Assembly: GCA_903929755.1 (NCBI GenBank)
Contig: CAIYVZ010000082.1
Coordinates: 1-64,000, forward strand
Direction of reading: 5' to 3'
From: an uncultured Acidobacteriia bacterium
Lineage (GTDB): Bacteria; Acidobacteriota; Terriglobia; Bryobacterales; Bryobacteraceae
Length of the DNA stretch: 64,000 nucleotides
Below, one piece after another: positions 1 through 9,221 of the stretch. Position 1 is the first letter of the stretch, and each line of letters starts with the position of its first letter. Below the pieces are notes generated by a model. The model was not told the origin of the DNA. It was given only the letters and a program-made list of their open reading frames with translations, and made no database searches. The position numbers were made by a program, and so were the translations under genes.

Positions 1-99
1 CCAGCTTGCCAGGTCTTGTTCCAAAGCGCCAGGTCTAAAGTGAAGATTCTTAAAGATTTCTTCGAGTACCCTTTCGACGTGCCGGAAACCTTCAAGTAG
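1..99 (+). CDS. 3' end of an unrecognised gene entering from the left edge
   Basis: An open plus-strand frame enters from the window edge and ends at a TAG at 97-99. The last residues include FFEYPFDVPETFK, a composition that looks like real protein. I do not recognise the family. The stop lies about 20 bases before the point (near 118-120) where the opposite-strand CocE-type hydrolase stops resembling its family. One reading is that this is the tail of a transposase or other mobile gene whose element end interrupted the hydrolase. That is inference: no terminal inverted repeat or target duplication can be tested because the other end is outside the window. Confidence 0.35.
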   Translation, partial: PACQVLFQSARSKVKILKDFFEYPFDVPETFK

Positions 100-1955
100 G
101 GGGCTGAACTGTTACCAAATGTCTGCGGATTTCGGTCATACAGCGGGAACCAGCTGGACTGTACCTGCACCATCATCCGGTGTCCCGGCAGAAACACATG
201 ATTCGCCGTCGGCAGCGCAAACTTATACGCCAGCGCCTGCCCCGCCGCAATCGCCTTCGGCGTCTCCAGACTCTCTCGGTAACGTCCCCGGAAGATATCG
301 GCTGAAACCATCAGCTGATAGCCACCCATCGCCGGTTCCGCCGCCACCTGGTCGGGATACACGTCAATCACCTTCACCACCCAATCGGAATCCGTGCCCG
401 ACGTCGACGCCACCAGGTTCGCCACCGGCTGCCCGCTGATCTTCACGGGCTCTTTCAAAACCTCGGAAACGAATACCAAAACATCGGTCCGTCCCGAAGC
501 TTCCCGCTGGTCATCCACCAGCCACTTCGCCCACGTCAACTCCCCGTCGTAGCCAACCGGCTGACTGGGCCGCGCACGGAACGGGACAGGCTTGGCGGGA
601 TCGGAAATGTACTCGTCAAACGCAGCCTCACCGCGCGACGGACCGGCAAACCCTGCCTTGCCTCCAGCTCCCAGATAGAACGCCGTTGGCTTCACATTGC
701 AGCCCGCTGCGCAACCCGCCGGCCACGACGGTAATTGCAGCCACTTGTTCGTGCCCGTTTCAAACGCCGTTACCCGAGCCACCCCGCTCCTCTCCGAATC
801 CAGCGATGCCGCGTCGTCTTTCAGGTAATGATCCAGAAATGGCCGCAGCACATTCTGCCGGAAGTAAAGCCCCGTGTCCGCATGGAAATTCAGAGCTCCC
901 AGCGTACTGCCGTCCCCAATCTCTTGCCCGTGATGCCACGGCCCCATCACCAGAAATACCTTGTCGGACGCCCCCTCTTTCCCTTTCAGCGCGTTCCACA
1001 CCGCTATAGCGCCGTAGATATCTTCCTGGTCCCAAAGGCTGTGCACCAGCATTGTCGGCACCTTCACCGGCTGCGCGGCAAGCACCTTGTCCATCGCCTG
1101 CTCGCGCCAGAACGAGTCATACGCCGGATGCGCCAGAATCTTCCGCCAGAACCCAATCTGCTCCATCCCGTGCCGCTGCGCCAGTTCGCCCGCCGACCCC
1201 GCTTCCATGTACAAACTGTAGTCGTCCCGATGCCCGCTCCACCACTTCTCGTCGTTGCTCCGCGTCGCCTGCTGGTCGTAAATATAAGGCAGATTCTGCT
1301 GCCGGAAAGCCCCGTTGTGGAACCAGTCATCCCCCATCCAGCCATCCACCATCGGATTCATCGGCACCGATACCTTCAGCGCCGGATGCGGATTCACCAG
1401 CGCCATCAGCGGCAGAAAGCCGTCATACGAAATGCCCAGAATGCCGACTTTGCCGTTGCTCTCGGGAACGTTCTTCACCAGCCAGTCGATGGTGTCGTAT
1501 GTGTCGGTCGCGTGGTCCACCGGTGTCGGATTCATCCCGCCACTTAGAGGCCGGTTCATCACATAATCGCCCTCGGATCCGTACTTACCCCGGATGTCCT
1601 GCACCACGCGGATATAACCGCCGTCCACGATCACGTCCACCGCATTGTCGTACCCCTGCAGAATCGGCCCCAGGTGCGGACTCTGCGCGTGCCCGGTAAG
1701 TTCCTTCGCGCTGTACGGAGTGCGCGTCAGCAACATCGGTGCCCGCTTCGCGCCCTTCGGAATCAGGATAATCGTGTGCAGTTTCACGCCATCCCGCATC
1801 GCGAGCATCTCGTCCCGTTTCACGTAATCGAAGCTGTTCGTGGAAGGCTGAAACTTCGCCGGAGTCTCACTCGGATAATTCGGATACGCGGGCGTCTGCG
1901 CCGTCAATAAGGTCGCAAACGAAACCATGCCAGCCAGCAAATGTGCGGATTTCAT
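1..1955 (-). CDS. CocE/NonD family alpha/beta-hydrolase with abnormal C-terminus
   Basis: A secreted serine hydrolase of the CocE/NonD (X-Pro dipeptidyl-peptidase S15-like, glutaryl-7-ACA acylase-like) family, which cleaves esters or amides of small substrates. Residues 1-19 are a signal peptide ending in Ala-Gln. The nucleophile elbow GISYDG places Ser176, and RTPYSA, DIRGKYGSEG and GPWHHG are typical of the family. The C-terminal jelly-roll domain reaches the conserved YDRNPQTF, encoded near 120-143. Family members then continue for about 35 residues with an N-I-x-x-A-K segment, which is absent. The frame instead runs on into unrelated sequence to the window edge without a stop. The gene is probably truncated or fused by a rearrangement near position 120. 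The start at 1955 gives the signal peptide. Confidence 0.8.
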   Translation of the reverse strand, partial: MKSAHLLAGMVSFATLLTAQTPAYPNYPSETPAKFQPSTNSFDYVKRDEMLAMRDGVKLHTIILIPKGAKRAPMLLTRTPYSAKELTGHAQSPHLGPILQGYDNAVDVIVDGGYIRVVQDIRGKYGSEGDYVMNRPLSGGMNPTPVDHATDTYDTIDWLVKNVPESNGKVGILGISYDGFLPLMALVNPHPALKVSVPMNPMVDGWMGDDWFHNGAFRQQNLPYIYDQQATRSNDEKWWSGHRDDYSLYMEAGSAGELAQRHGMEQIGFWRKILAHPAYDSFWREQAMDKVLAAQPVKVPTMLVHSLWDQEDIYGAIAVWNALKGKEGASDKVFLVMGPWHHGQEIGDGSTLGALNFHADTGLYFRQNVLRPFLDHYLKDDAASLDSERSGVARVTAFETGTNKWLQLPSWPAGCAAGCNVKPTAFYLGAGGKAGFAGPSRGEAAFDEYISDPAKPVPFRARPSQPVGYDGELTWAKWLVDDQREASGRTDVLVFVSEVLKEPVKISGQPVANLVASTSGTDSDWVVKVIDVYPDQVAAEPAMGGYQLMVSADIFRGRYRESLETPKAIAAGQALAYKFALPTANHVFLPGHRMMVQVQSSWFPLYDRNPQTFGNSSAPYLKVSGTSKGYSKKSLRIFTLDLALWNKTWQA

Positions 1956-1981
1956 GTAGTCCAGTAAAGCACGCCGGCCCG

Positions 1982-2566
1982 TCAGGACTTCAGGACGTTG
2001 GCATACAACTCTGCCAGTTCAATCCGGATATTCATCCTGCCAATCTGCACCAAACCCTCCAGGCCTGAGGCCTCCCGAAGCAGCCAGCTGCCGTCCTCTT
2101 GTCTGGAGTAGTGCTCCACATGCGGTCGGTCTTGGTGTACAAGTAAATATTCCCGCAAGCTGGTCACGGTTCTGTACGCCTCGAACTTCTTCCCGCGATC
2201 ATACGCCTCGGTCGAAGGCGACAGAACTTCAACAATCAACCTTGGGTTGAGCACCACATCCCGCTGGTCGTCTGCGTACTCCAAATTCCCGCAAATGACC
2301 GTGCAATCGGCGTACGTGTACACACCTGCCCGCTTTACATCTGATGCCGCCACCTTTAGGCGCAGATCGGAGTTGAACGTGCGACACCCTTCCGGCGCCT
2401 GACGGTCGAGTAAGCTGCCAATGCGATTGGCCAGCCCGAATTGATTTGAGCAACGAGTGATTCGGTGAACCGCCCGCCATCGCGAACATCTCGCCGTCGC
2501 GGAACTCGCTGCGCGTCTCAGCCTGCCGCTCCAGCTCCAGATAGCGTTCTTCGGTTAGAGGATCTA
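1982..2566 (-). pseudogene. Uma2-family endonuclease (DUF820), frameshifted
   Basis: Two adjacent frames together make one Uma2/DUF820 protein, a PD-(D/E)XK-fold family of putative restriction-like endonucleases found in many copies in cyanobacteria and acidobacteria. The upstream frame encodes LTEERYLELERQAETRSEF and MFAMAGGSPNHSLLKS. The downstream frame, open from about 2435 to the stop at 1982, encodes LANRIGSLLDRQAPEG, then LRLKVAAS, VEVLSPSTEAYDRGKKFEAY and EYLLVHQD. The frame changes between about 2435 and 2450, where one or two bases appear lost. No start codon is visible in frame before the TPR gene ends at 2564, so the 5' end may be missing as well. An intact gene would have one frame of about 190 codons. 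Confidence 0.75.
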
Positions 2567-3478
2567 TCGCGCTGCCCCTTCCCCTTTCGTCTTCAGTTTC
2601 CGCAACGCAAATGGCTGAGCAAACGCGGCAGGCAAAGTATGCGAAGTCACCGAAGCCGCCTTGCGATAAAACACCGTCGCGTTCCCCTCATCCCCCAGCT
2701 TCTCAAAACACTGCGCCATCAAACTCAACACCATCACGTCATTCTGCAGCGCCTGCTTCAGTTGCGCCAAAGCCCCCGCGGAATCCCCCCCATAGAACGC
2801 CACATATCCCGCCAGATAAGGAAAATACGACTCCTGCTCTGGAATGCGCCGCTTCTCGAGAATCGCCTTCGCGCGAGCCACCTGCCGCTGCGCCTCATCC
2901 CGCTTCCCCTGCCGCGCCGCAATCCGAGCCTTCGCGTGAGCCCACCGGAAATCCCACAGATCCAGTTTCGCTGCCTTCAGGTCCTCTTCCTCAATCGGCG
3001 TATTATGTCCCCGCTCATACCAGTCGCTGGCGCGGTTGAGATCGCCCGATTCCAGACAGATCCGCCCGATCTCATTGGCTGCTTCCCCGGCGTTCGCCCG
3101 ATCCCCAATCGACAGGTAATAATCAAACGCCCGGCGCGAATACTTCTCGGCATTCTTGCCGTCGCTCACAAACGCGTAAGAGATCGTCATCGCCCTCTGC
3201 GCCAGAACATTGTCCGCAGGTGCTGCGGCCGCCCGAATCGCACCCTGAAAATACTTGTGCGCCTCCTCGTAGTTGCCCAGCAGATCGGACGCAGCCCCCG
3301 CCCCCAGATACCCTGCAAAGTATTTCGGAGACTTTCCGATGCTCTCGCGATAAGCCCCCAGCGCCGCCTCAAACTTCCCCGCGGCCATCAGTTCTTCGGG
3401 TGATGCCTCGGTTGCTGTCTGAGCCGTCGCCATCCCCGCCGCCAGCAACACCACCACGCTCTGTATCGTGTACGCCAT
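2564..3478 (-). CDS. Secreted TPR-repeat protein
   Basis: A protein of about 304 residues with a signal peptide (MAYTIQSVVVLLAAGMATAQ) followed by TPR-like helical repeats, including EELMAAGKFEAALGAYRESI, LLGNYEEAHKYFQGAI and AAKLDLWDFRWAHAKARIAA. TPR proteins serve as scaffolds, here probably in the periplasm. I chose the Met at 3478 because it begins the signal peptide. Upstream in-frame Met codons would add a basic tail and run into the divergent gene at 3567. The intergenic region between 3478 and 3567 is therefore a shared divergent promoter region of about 90 bases. The specific role is unknown. Confidence 0.75.
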   Translation of the reverse strand: MAYTIQSVVVLLAAGMATAQTATEASPEELMAAGKFEAALGAYRESIGKSPKYFAGYLGAGAASDLLGNYEEAHKYFQGAIRAAAAPADNVLAQRAMTISYAFVSDGKNAEKYSRRAFDYYLSIGDRANAGEAANEIGRICLESGDLNRASDWYERGHNTPIEEEDLKAAKLDLWDFRWAHAKARIAARQGKRDEAQRQVARAKAILEKRRIPEQESYFPYLAGYVAFYGGDSAGALAQLKQALQNDVMVLSLMAQCFEKLGDEGNATVFYRKAASVTSHTLPAAFAQPFALRKLKTKGEGAAR

Positions 3479-3566
3479 GCCGGAAAACCCCGATAGTAAC
3501 AGTTCCGGGAAGCACCTTGTGTTTCGCACCAGCCGCCACCATCCAATCAGCGATATGATGCACTTG

Positions 3567-4583
3567 ATGAACCTTCGAACCGCTCTCATCTCTGCTCTGA
3601 TCCCGGCCCTCTGCCTGCCCCTCCTGCTCTCCGCTGCCGAGCCCGACATGTCGATCAGCAACGGCCCCCTCCAGGCAAAAATCTACCTGCCTGACGCTAA
3701 GGACGGCTTCTACAAGGGCACGCGCTTCGATTGGTCCGGTGTCATCCACAGCCTTACCTTCAAGGGCCACGATTACTACGGCCCCTGGTTCCAGGAGCGC
3801 CGCGATTCAGTGAAGGACTTCATTTACGAGGGCGGCAAAGTCGTCACCGGCCCCGCAAGTTCCATCACCGGCCCCGCAGAGGAATACGCGCCTCTCGGCT
3901 TCGATGAAGCCGCCGCCGGTGGCGTCTTCGTCAAGCTGGGCATCGGAGCGCTCCGAAAACCCGACTCGGTCGCCTACGACCACTACAAGACCTACCAGTT
4001 CGTGGATGAGGGCAAGTGGACAGTCACTCATGGCCCCGACTGGGTCACCTTCCGGCACGATCTCACAGCCCCCAACGGCCTCGCCTATGTCTACACCAAG
4101 ACCGTTCGCCTCATCCCCGGCCAGCCGAAGATGATCCTCGAACATTCCCTGCGTAACACCGGCAAAGTGGCCATCAAGACCTCCGGCTACAACCACAACT
4201 TCGTCACCATTGATGGCAAGCCGGCCGGCCCCGGCTACACCATCGCCGCAGCCTTCAACATTAAGACCCCCAAGCCCCTCGAAGGCATCCTCGCCACCAT
4301 CAGCGGCAATCAGATCGCCTACCGGAAGAAACTCCAGGGCGAGGACCGCGTTACCACTCCTTTTCAGGGTTATGGAACCACCGCCGCCGACTATGATTTC
4401 CGCATCGAGAGCAAAGACGCCGGTGCCGGCATCCACTTTACCGGCGACAAGCCCCTCTCCCGCGCCATGATGTGGTCCATCCGCACCGTCGTCTCCGTAG
4501 AGCCTTTTATCGACCTCAACGTCGAACCCGGCAAAGAGATGACCTGGAACTATAACTATGAGTTCTACACGCTCAATAAATGA
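3567..4583 (+). CDS. Secreted protein, possibly galactose-mutarotase-like fold
   Basis: A protein of about 338 residues with a clear signal peptide (MNLRTALISALIPALCLPLL, cleaved near SAAEP). The body contains YYGPWFQERRDSVKDF, EYAPLGFDEA, a HDLTAPNGLAYVYTKTVRLI segment and MILEHSLRNTG. The alternation of long beta-strands with phrases such as LEHSLRNTG resembles proteins with the aldose-1-epimerase/galactose-mutarotase beta-sandwich, but no catalytic His pair was identified. The function is therefore open. The Met at 3567 best begins the signal peptide; 3555 and 3558 are alternatives. It lies 42 bases before the DUF1549 gene and may be co-transcribed with it. Confidence 0.65.
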   Translation: MNLRTALISALIPALCLPLLLSAAEPDMSISNGPLQAKIYLPDAKDGFYKGTRFDWSGVIHSLTFKGHDYYGPWFQERRDSVKDFIYEGGKVVTGPASSITGPAEEYAPLGFDEAAAGGVFVKLGIGALRKPDSVAYDHYKTYQFVDEGKWTVTHGPDWVTFRHDLTAPNGLAYVYTKTVRLIPGQPKMILEHSLRNTGKVAIKTSGYNHNFVTIDGKPAGPGYTIAAAFNIKTPKPLEGILATISGNQIAYRKKLQGEDRVTTPFQGYGTTAADYDFRIESKDAGAGIHFTGDKPLSRAMMWSIRTVVSVEPFIDLNVEPGKEMTWNYNYEFYTLNK

Positions 4584-4625
4584 CGCGTCGCACGCACCCT
4601 GAAACTCACATATACTGACAAAATC

Positions 4626-6791
4626 GTGAATCGCCCCGTAGCGCTCGCGCTCTGCCTCTCTGCCACGTTGCTTGCCCAGTCTGATGACCGGGCGAGGACC
4701 CTCCTTTCCGCAAACTGCGGCGGTTGCCATGGCACCTCCAAAATGTCCGGCCTCAGCCTGGAATCCCGCGAAGCCCTCCTTGCCGGAGGCTCCCGAGGCC
4801 CCGCCATTATCCCCGGCAAAGCCGCCGAAAGTCTGCTCTACAAGGCCGCTGCCCGTGAAGGCGAACTCAAAATGCCGCCCGGCAACAAGGCGCTCCCTGC
4901 CGCTGACCTCGCCATCATCCGAGACTGGATCAACTCGGGCGCGCCCTTCTCCTCACCGCAACAAACCGCCGCTGAACCCTCTTGGTGGTCCTTCCGTAAA
5001 CCCGTCAAACCCGCCGCAAAATCCCTCGACGAGATTCTCGGTAACTCCAAACCATCCGCCGACCGCCGCACCCTCATCCGCCGCGCCACCTACGATCTCA
5101 CCGGCCTCCCACCCACTCCCGAAGAGATCGAAGCCTTCCTCAACGACAAAGCCCCCAACGCCTGGCCCAAAGTCGTCGATCGTCTCCTCGCCTCGCCCCG
5201 CTACGGCGAACGCTGGGGCCGACTCTGGCTCGATGTCGCCCGCTATGCCGACACCGGAGGCTACGAAACCGACGTCCTCTTCCCCAACGCCTGGCGCTAT
5301 CGCGACTACGTCATCCGCGCCTTCAACGCCGACAAACCCTACGACACCTTCATCAAGGAACAAGTCGCCGCCGACGAAATCTGGCCCGATAACCTCGACC
5401 TCAACGGCACCTACGAACTCCCCGACGCCAAGCGCCAAAGCCTCGAACGCCGCCTCGGCACCGGTCTCTACACGCTCGGTGCCATGCCCGTCGAATACAC
5501 TTTCTTCGGCGACCAGTTCCGCGCCGAATGGCAGGCCGAAAACGCCGTCGTCACCGCCAACGCTTTCCTCGGCCTCACCTTCCAGTGCGCCCGCTGCCAC
5601 GACCATAAATTTGACCCCATCGCCCAAAAAGATTTCTACCGCCTCAGCGCCTTCTTCGCCGGCAGTGAGGACCGCGAAATCCCCATCGTCAGCCAGATGC
5701 GGATCTTCGAATACACCCGCTACCAGACCAAACAGGTCGCCGTCGACGAACTTCGCAAGAAGTACGCCGCCCTAAAACCGGGCGATAAAGACGGTCGCGA
5801 AACTCTCCTCCGCCAGATCGGCGAAGCTTACGTCAAAACGCCGCTTATGTACGACAAGGCCAATGTCCTCGTCCACACCGCGCCAGTTCCCGACACCTAC
5901 ATCCTGCCCCGCGGCGATTCCATGAAGAAGGGCGACAAAGTCACGCCTGGCATTCCCGCCGTCTTCGGCAAAGCCCCCGAACTGAACGAAGCCTCTGACG
6001 GCAATTTCATCCCCCGCCGCCGCAAAGCTCTCGCCGAATGGCTCGCCTCGCCAGACAACCCTCTCACCGCCCGTGTCATGGTCAACCGCGTTTGGCAGGG
6101 CCACTTCGGAGAAGGCATTGTAGGCTCCCCCAACGACTTCGGCCACCAGGGTGACAAGCCCACTAATCAGGACCTCCTCGACTTTCTCGCCACCGACTTC
6201 ACCGCCAAAGGCTGGAGCCTGAAAACCCTCCACCGCACCATCATGACCTCCGCCGCCTACACGGGCGAAGTGAAGCCCCGCCGCCTCGACGCCGAGCAGA
6301 TCCGCGACAGCATCCTCGCCGTCACTGGCGCTCTCAATACCAAAATGTTCGGCCCGCCCGTCGTCAGCCCCCTCGCCAAAGACGAGCGCGAAGCCATGCG
6401 CGACCTCAGCATGTGGCCCATCTCCAGCGACCCCGCCGACCATGACCGCCGCTCCGTCTACCTCTTCATCAAACGAGCCTTCCGCCTGCCCCTCCTCGAC
6501 ACCTTCGACGCCCCCGCCACCGACGAAAGTTGTCCCCGTCGTGAGACCTCAACCGTCGCCCCCCAGGCCCTCGCGCTCATGAACAGCGAATGGACCTCCG
6601 ACCAGGCCGCCCGCTTCGCCAAACGCCTCTCCACTTCAAAGGACCTGATCGGCGACGCCTGGACCCTCGCTCTCGGTCGCCAACCCGACCCCGAGGAACG
6701 CACCAAAGCCCAGCAATATCTCACCCGCAACAGCCCCGAACGTCTCTGCCTTCTCATCCTCAACATGAGCGAGTTCCTCTATGTCAATTAA
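4626..6791 (+). CDS. DUF1549/DUF1553 protein with planctomycete-type cytochrome c domain
   Basis: A 721-residue exported protein. A short signal peptide (MNRPVALALCLSATLLAQ) is followed by a PSCyt1-type cytochrome c region with the heme motif C31-G-G-C34-H35. DUF1549 follows, with TPEEIEAFL, a GERWGRLWLDVARYAD block and a second CARCHDHKFDPI motif typical of this family. DUF1553 makes up the C-terminal half, with NPLTARVMVNRVWQGHFG and ALALMNSEW. These genes are abundant in Planctomycetes and Solibacter and are almost always paired with a DUF1501 gene, as here. The cargo and electron partner are unknown. GTG at 4626 is the start that gives the signal peptide. The stop overlaps the DUF1501 start by 11 bases, suggesting translational coupling. 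Confidence 0.93.
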   Translation: MNRPVALALCLSATLLAQSDDRARTLLSANCGGCHGTSKMSGLSLESREALLAGGSRGPAIIPGKAAESLLYKAAAREGELKMPPGNKALPAADLAIIRDWINSGAPFSSPQQTAAEPSWWSFRKPVKPAAKSLDEILGNSKPSADRRTLIRRATYDLTGLPPTPEEIEAFLNDKAPNAWPKVVDRLLASPRYGERWGRLWLDVARYADTGGYETDVLFPNAWRYRDYVIRAFNADKPYDTFIKEQVAADEIWPDNLDLNGTYELPDAKRQSLERRLGTGLYTLGAMPVEYTFFGDQFRAEWQAENAVVTANAFLGLTFQCARCHDHKFDPIAQKDFYRLSAFFAGSEDREIPIVSQMRIFEYTRYQTKQVAVDELRKKYAALKPGDKDGRETLLRQIGEAYVKTPLMYDKANVLVHTAPVPDTYILPRGDSMKKGDKVTPGIPAVFGKAPELNEASDGNFIPRRRKALAEWLASPDNPLTARVMVNRVWQGHFGEGIVGSPNDFGHQGDKPTNQDLLDFLATDFTAKGWSLKTLHRTIMTSAAYTGEVKPRRLDAEQIRDSILAVTGALNTKMFGPPVVSPLAKDEREAMRDLSMWPISSDPADHDRRSVYLFIKRAFRLPLLDTFDAPATDESCPRRETSTVAPQALALMNSEWTSDQAARFAKRLSTSKDLIGDAWTLALGRQPDPEERTKAQQYLTRNSPERLCLLILNMSEFLYVN

Positions 6792-8208
6792 CCTCTCGCG
6801 ACGCCAGTTACTCCTCTCAGGTCTCGGCTTCCCGGCGCTCGCCGCTGCTGCGATTGATTCACAATCAGGCAGTGACAATCCGTTTGCGGCGAAAGCCCCA
6901 CAGTTCCCCGCCACCGCCAAAAACGTCATCTTTCTCTTCATGCACGGAGGCCCGTCCCACCTCGAAACCTTCGATCCCAAGCCCATCCTCAACACCCTCC
7001 ACGGCCAGCACGTCCCCGCCAGCTTTGGCTCGGTCCAGTTGCAGTTCTCCAAGTTCGAGCAATCCACCGTCCTCGGCGTCAAGCGTCAGTTCAAGAAATA
7101 CGGCCAGTCCGGCACCGAAGTCTCCGATCTCTTCCCCAACGTCGCGCAGCACATCGACGATATCGCCGTCATCCGCTCCATGTATCACGACGGCTTCACC
7201 CACACCGCCGCGCTCAACTGGCTCAACAACGGCTGGGCCCGGCTCGGACGCCCCAGCCTCGGCTCCTGGCTCGTCTACGGTCTCGGCAGCGAATCCAGTA
7301 ATCTTCCAGCCTTCGTTGTGATGCTGGATGGCGGCATCAAAAGCGGCCCGTCCGTTTACAGTTCCGGCTTCCTCCCCGCCATGTATCAGGGCACCCAGTT
7401 CCGCGAAGGCCCGCAGCCGATTCTCAACCTCACGCCTCCGCGCGGCATGAAGAGCAACGACCAGCGCGAGCTCCTCGACAACCTCCGCTGGTTCAACGAA
7501 CGGCACCTCACGAAGCACCCCGCTGAATCTTCTCTCGAAGCCCGTTTGAACTCCTACGAACTCGCCTTCAAAATGCAGGTGGCCGCGCCCGAACTCGCCG
7601 ACATCTCAAAGGAAACCGCCGCCACCCGCCAGATGTACGGTCTCGACCAGCCCGGTACCCAGTCCTTCGGAGGCAAATGCCTCATGGCTCGCCGTCTCGT
7701 CGAACGTGGGGTTCGCTTCGTGCAACTCTGGTCCGGCGGCACCAGCGGGGAAGGGGACTGGGACGGCCACAAGGAGTGCGACAAGAACCACGTCGATATG
7801 GCCGCCAAAACCGACAAGCCTATCGCCGGCCTACTGGCTGATCTGAAGTCCCGTGGTCTGCTCGACAGCACCCTCGTCGTCTGGGCCGGAGAGTTCGGAC
7901 GAACCCCCGTCTGCGACGGCAACATGAATGGCGGTGGCGGCCCCGATGGCCGCGACCACAATCCCTACGGCTTCTCCATCTGGATGGCTGGCGGAGGTAT
8001 CAAAGGCGGCAAGGTCATCGGCTCAACCGATGAAATTGGCCTCCGCGCCGTGAACGACCCCACCCATGTCCATGACCTCCACGCCTCCATGCTTCACCTC
8101 ATGGGTATTGACCACAAGAAGTTGACCTACCCCTTCGAAGGCCGCGACTTCCGCCTCACCGACGTGGCAGGCAAAACCGACCTCGTCGCCAAGCTAAAAA
8201 GCGCATAA
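6781..8208 (+). CDS. DUF1501 domain protein (sulfatase-like, Tat signal)
   Basis: A 475-residue DUF1501 protein, the standard partner of DUF1549/DUF1553 proteins. The N-terminus carries a twin-arginine type signal (LSRRQLLLSGLGFPALAAAA). The body has the family blocks FLFMHGGPSHLETFDPKP, FVQLWSGG, VVWAGEFGRTP and GRDHNPYGFSIWMAGGGIKG. The fold is related to alkaline phosphatase/sulfatase enzymes, but no activity is established. The start lies inside the end of the previous gene. The C-terminal segment PFEGRDFRLTDVAGKTDLVA recurs in two broken pieces about 1.6 kb downstream (9739-9852 and 9940-9978). Confidence 0.93.
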   Translation: MSINLSRRQLLLSGLGFPALAAAAIDSQSGSDNPFAAKAPQFPATAKNVIFLFMHGGPSHLETFDPKPILNTLHGQHVPASFGSVQLQFSKFEQSTVLGVKRQFKKYGQSGTEVSDLFPNVAQHIDDIAVIRSMYHDGFTHTAALNWLNNGWARLGRPSLGSWLVYGLGSESSNLPAFVVMLDGGIKSGPSVYSSGFLPAMYQGTQFREGPQPILNLTPPRGMKSNDQRELLDNLRWFNERHLTKHPAESSLEARLNSYELAFKMQVAAPELADISKETAATRQMYGLDQPGTQSFGGKCLMARRLVERGVRFVQLWSGGTSGEGDWDGHKECDKNHVDMAAKTDKPIAGLLADLKSRGLLDSTLVVWAGEFGRTPVCDGNMNGGGGPDGRDHNPYGFSIWMAGGGIKGGKVIGSTDEIGLRAVNDPTHVHDLHASMLHLMGIDHKKLTYPFEGRDFRLTDVAGKTDLVAKLKSA

Positions 8209-8461
8209 CCCCGAGTCGCGCTTGCGCCGCTGCCCGACGGTGGCCTTCAATTGCCTGTTTTCATGCAAATCGGGTTTTCGGATACTACGGGGGCAAGTCT
8301 TTTTGTTTTCAGACCGAACCGTCTCTGGTGTTGGAACTTTAAAAACTGGCCAAGGCTTCTTCAAAGCCGGATTACAGGTGAAGCTCGGCCCCGCGATAAC
8401 CACCTGCCACCCCAAGTGTGGAGTGCGGCCTCCCTACCGCAGTCATGAAGGCAGTGCAGAA
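8209..8461. other. Intergenic region, no gene seen
   Basis: This is the convergent spacer between the DUF1501 gene and the PEP-CTERM gene, before the terminator at 8462. Short frames are present on both strands, but none has recognisable protein content or a ribosome binding site. Confidence 0.5.
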
Positions 8462-8504
8462 AATGAAAAGAGCCTGCAGCGCGAGGCCGCAGGCTCTTTT
8501 CATT
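8462..8504. terminator. Strong bidirectional hairpin terminator
   Basis: A perfect 16-bp inverted repeat (8462-8477 with 8489-8504) encloses an 11-base loop. The GC-rich core AGAGCCTGC is flanked by A4 on one side and T4 on the other, so it can work as an intrinsic terminator in both directions. It sits between convergent genes, 18 bases past the stop of the PEP-CTERM gene. Confidence 0.85.
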
Positions 8505-8522
8505 ACTTTGACGGATGCGGCG

Positions 8523-9221
8523 TTAGGCGCGCTTGCGGCGGCGAACCACCATCACAAAACCGCCAAGCCCGAGGGCGAGGACACCGAAGTAGCTGGGTTC
8601 AGGCGTGGCTGCCGCGTCGACCACCACGGGCGCGTAACCAGTATAGTTCGCGGGGAAAGTGTCTGGATACCAGTGGACACCACCATTGTAGTTAATCCCG
8701 CCAACCACCCAGAGTGTATCGCCAGCATTCACTCCCAGGGAACTGACCGGAATCATCACCTCCCAGACGCGGTGACCCGTTGCGAACGAATCCATCGCCT
8801 CAAGGCTACCGGGAATTGCGCCCTGAAGAACGGTGTCGATCCGGAAAGCCGACTCCAACCCATTCATCGTCCCGGAGCTGCCATCATTTCCCCACCCTGC
8901 TGCGGTTGTCGACTGTTGGAACTCGACTCCGGTCCCGGTCGGGCCATAGCTATCATTCGCCTTCCAAACACCAAAACCCAGGAGGTCGCCCTGCGAGCCA
9001 GCCCCCATCCCCGCTGTCCAGCCAGTGATATCGAAAGCCCCATAGATGAAGTTCGTGTCCGCACTTAAGTAGGCCGTGCCTGCACCGTTACCGATCGTGT
9101 AGGTTGCTGCTCCAGCCCATTCGCCCGCCGAGATCGTCCCGTCGATCGCGAAGGTGTTTGCCATCGACGAGGCGGCCCCGATTATCGCGAGTGTCGTCGT
9201 CAGTAGTGCTCTTTTTATCAT
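8523..9221 (-). CDS. PEP-CTERM sorting domain protein
   Basis: A 232-residue exported protein. It starts with a signal peptide (MIKRALLTTTLAIIGAASSM) and ends with a PEP-CTERM anchor: the motif PEP in ATPEPS, a hydrophobic segment (YFGVLALGLGGFVMVV) and a basic RRRKRA tail. Proteins of this class are cleaved by an exosortase and released to or attached at the cell surface, often with exopolysaccharide. The central domain (DGTISAGEWAGAATYTIG, then FIYGAFDITGW) resembles the beta-sandwich found in DOMON/CBM9-like secreted domains; this is a resemblance only. A CPBP/CAAX-like protease gene of the type associated with PEP-CTERM systems lies at 46300, but no exosortase is in the window. Confidence 0.9.
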   Translation of the reverse strand: MIKRALLTTTLAIIGAASSMANTFAIDGTISAGEWAGAATYTIGNGAGTAYLSADTNFIYGAFDITGWTAGMGAGSQGDLLGFGVWKANDSYGPTGTGVEFQQSTTAAGWGNDGSSGTMNGLESAFRIDTVLQGAIPGSLEAMDSFATGHRVWEVMIPVSSLGVNAGDTLWVVGGINYNGGVHWYPDTFPANYTGYAPVVVDAAATPEPSYFGVLALGLGGFVMVVRRRKRA

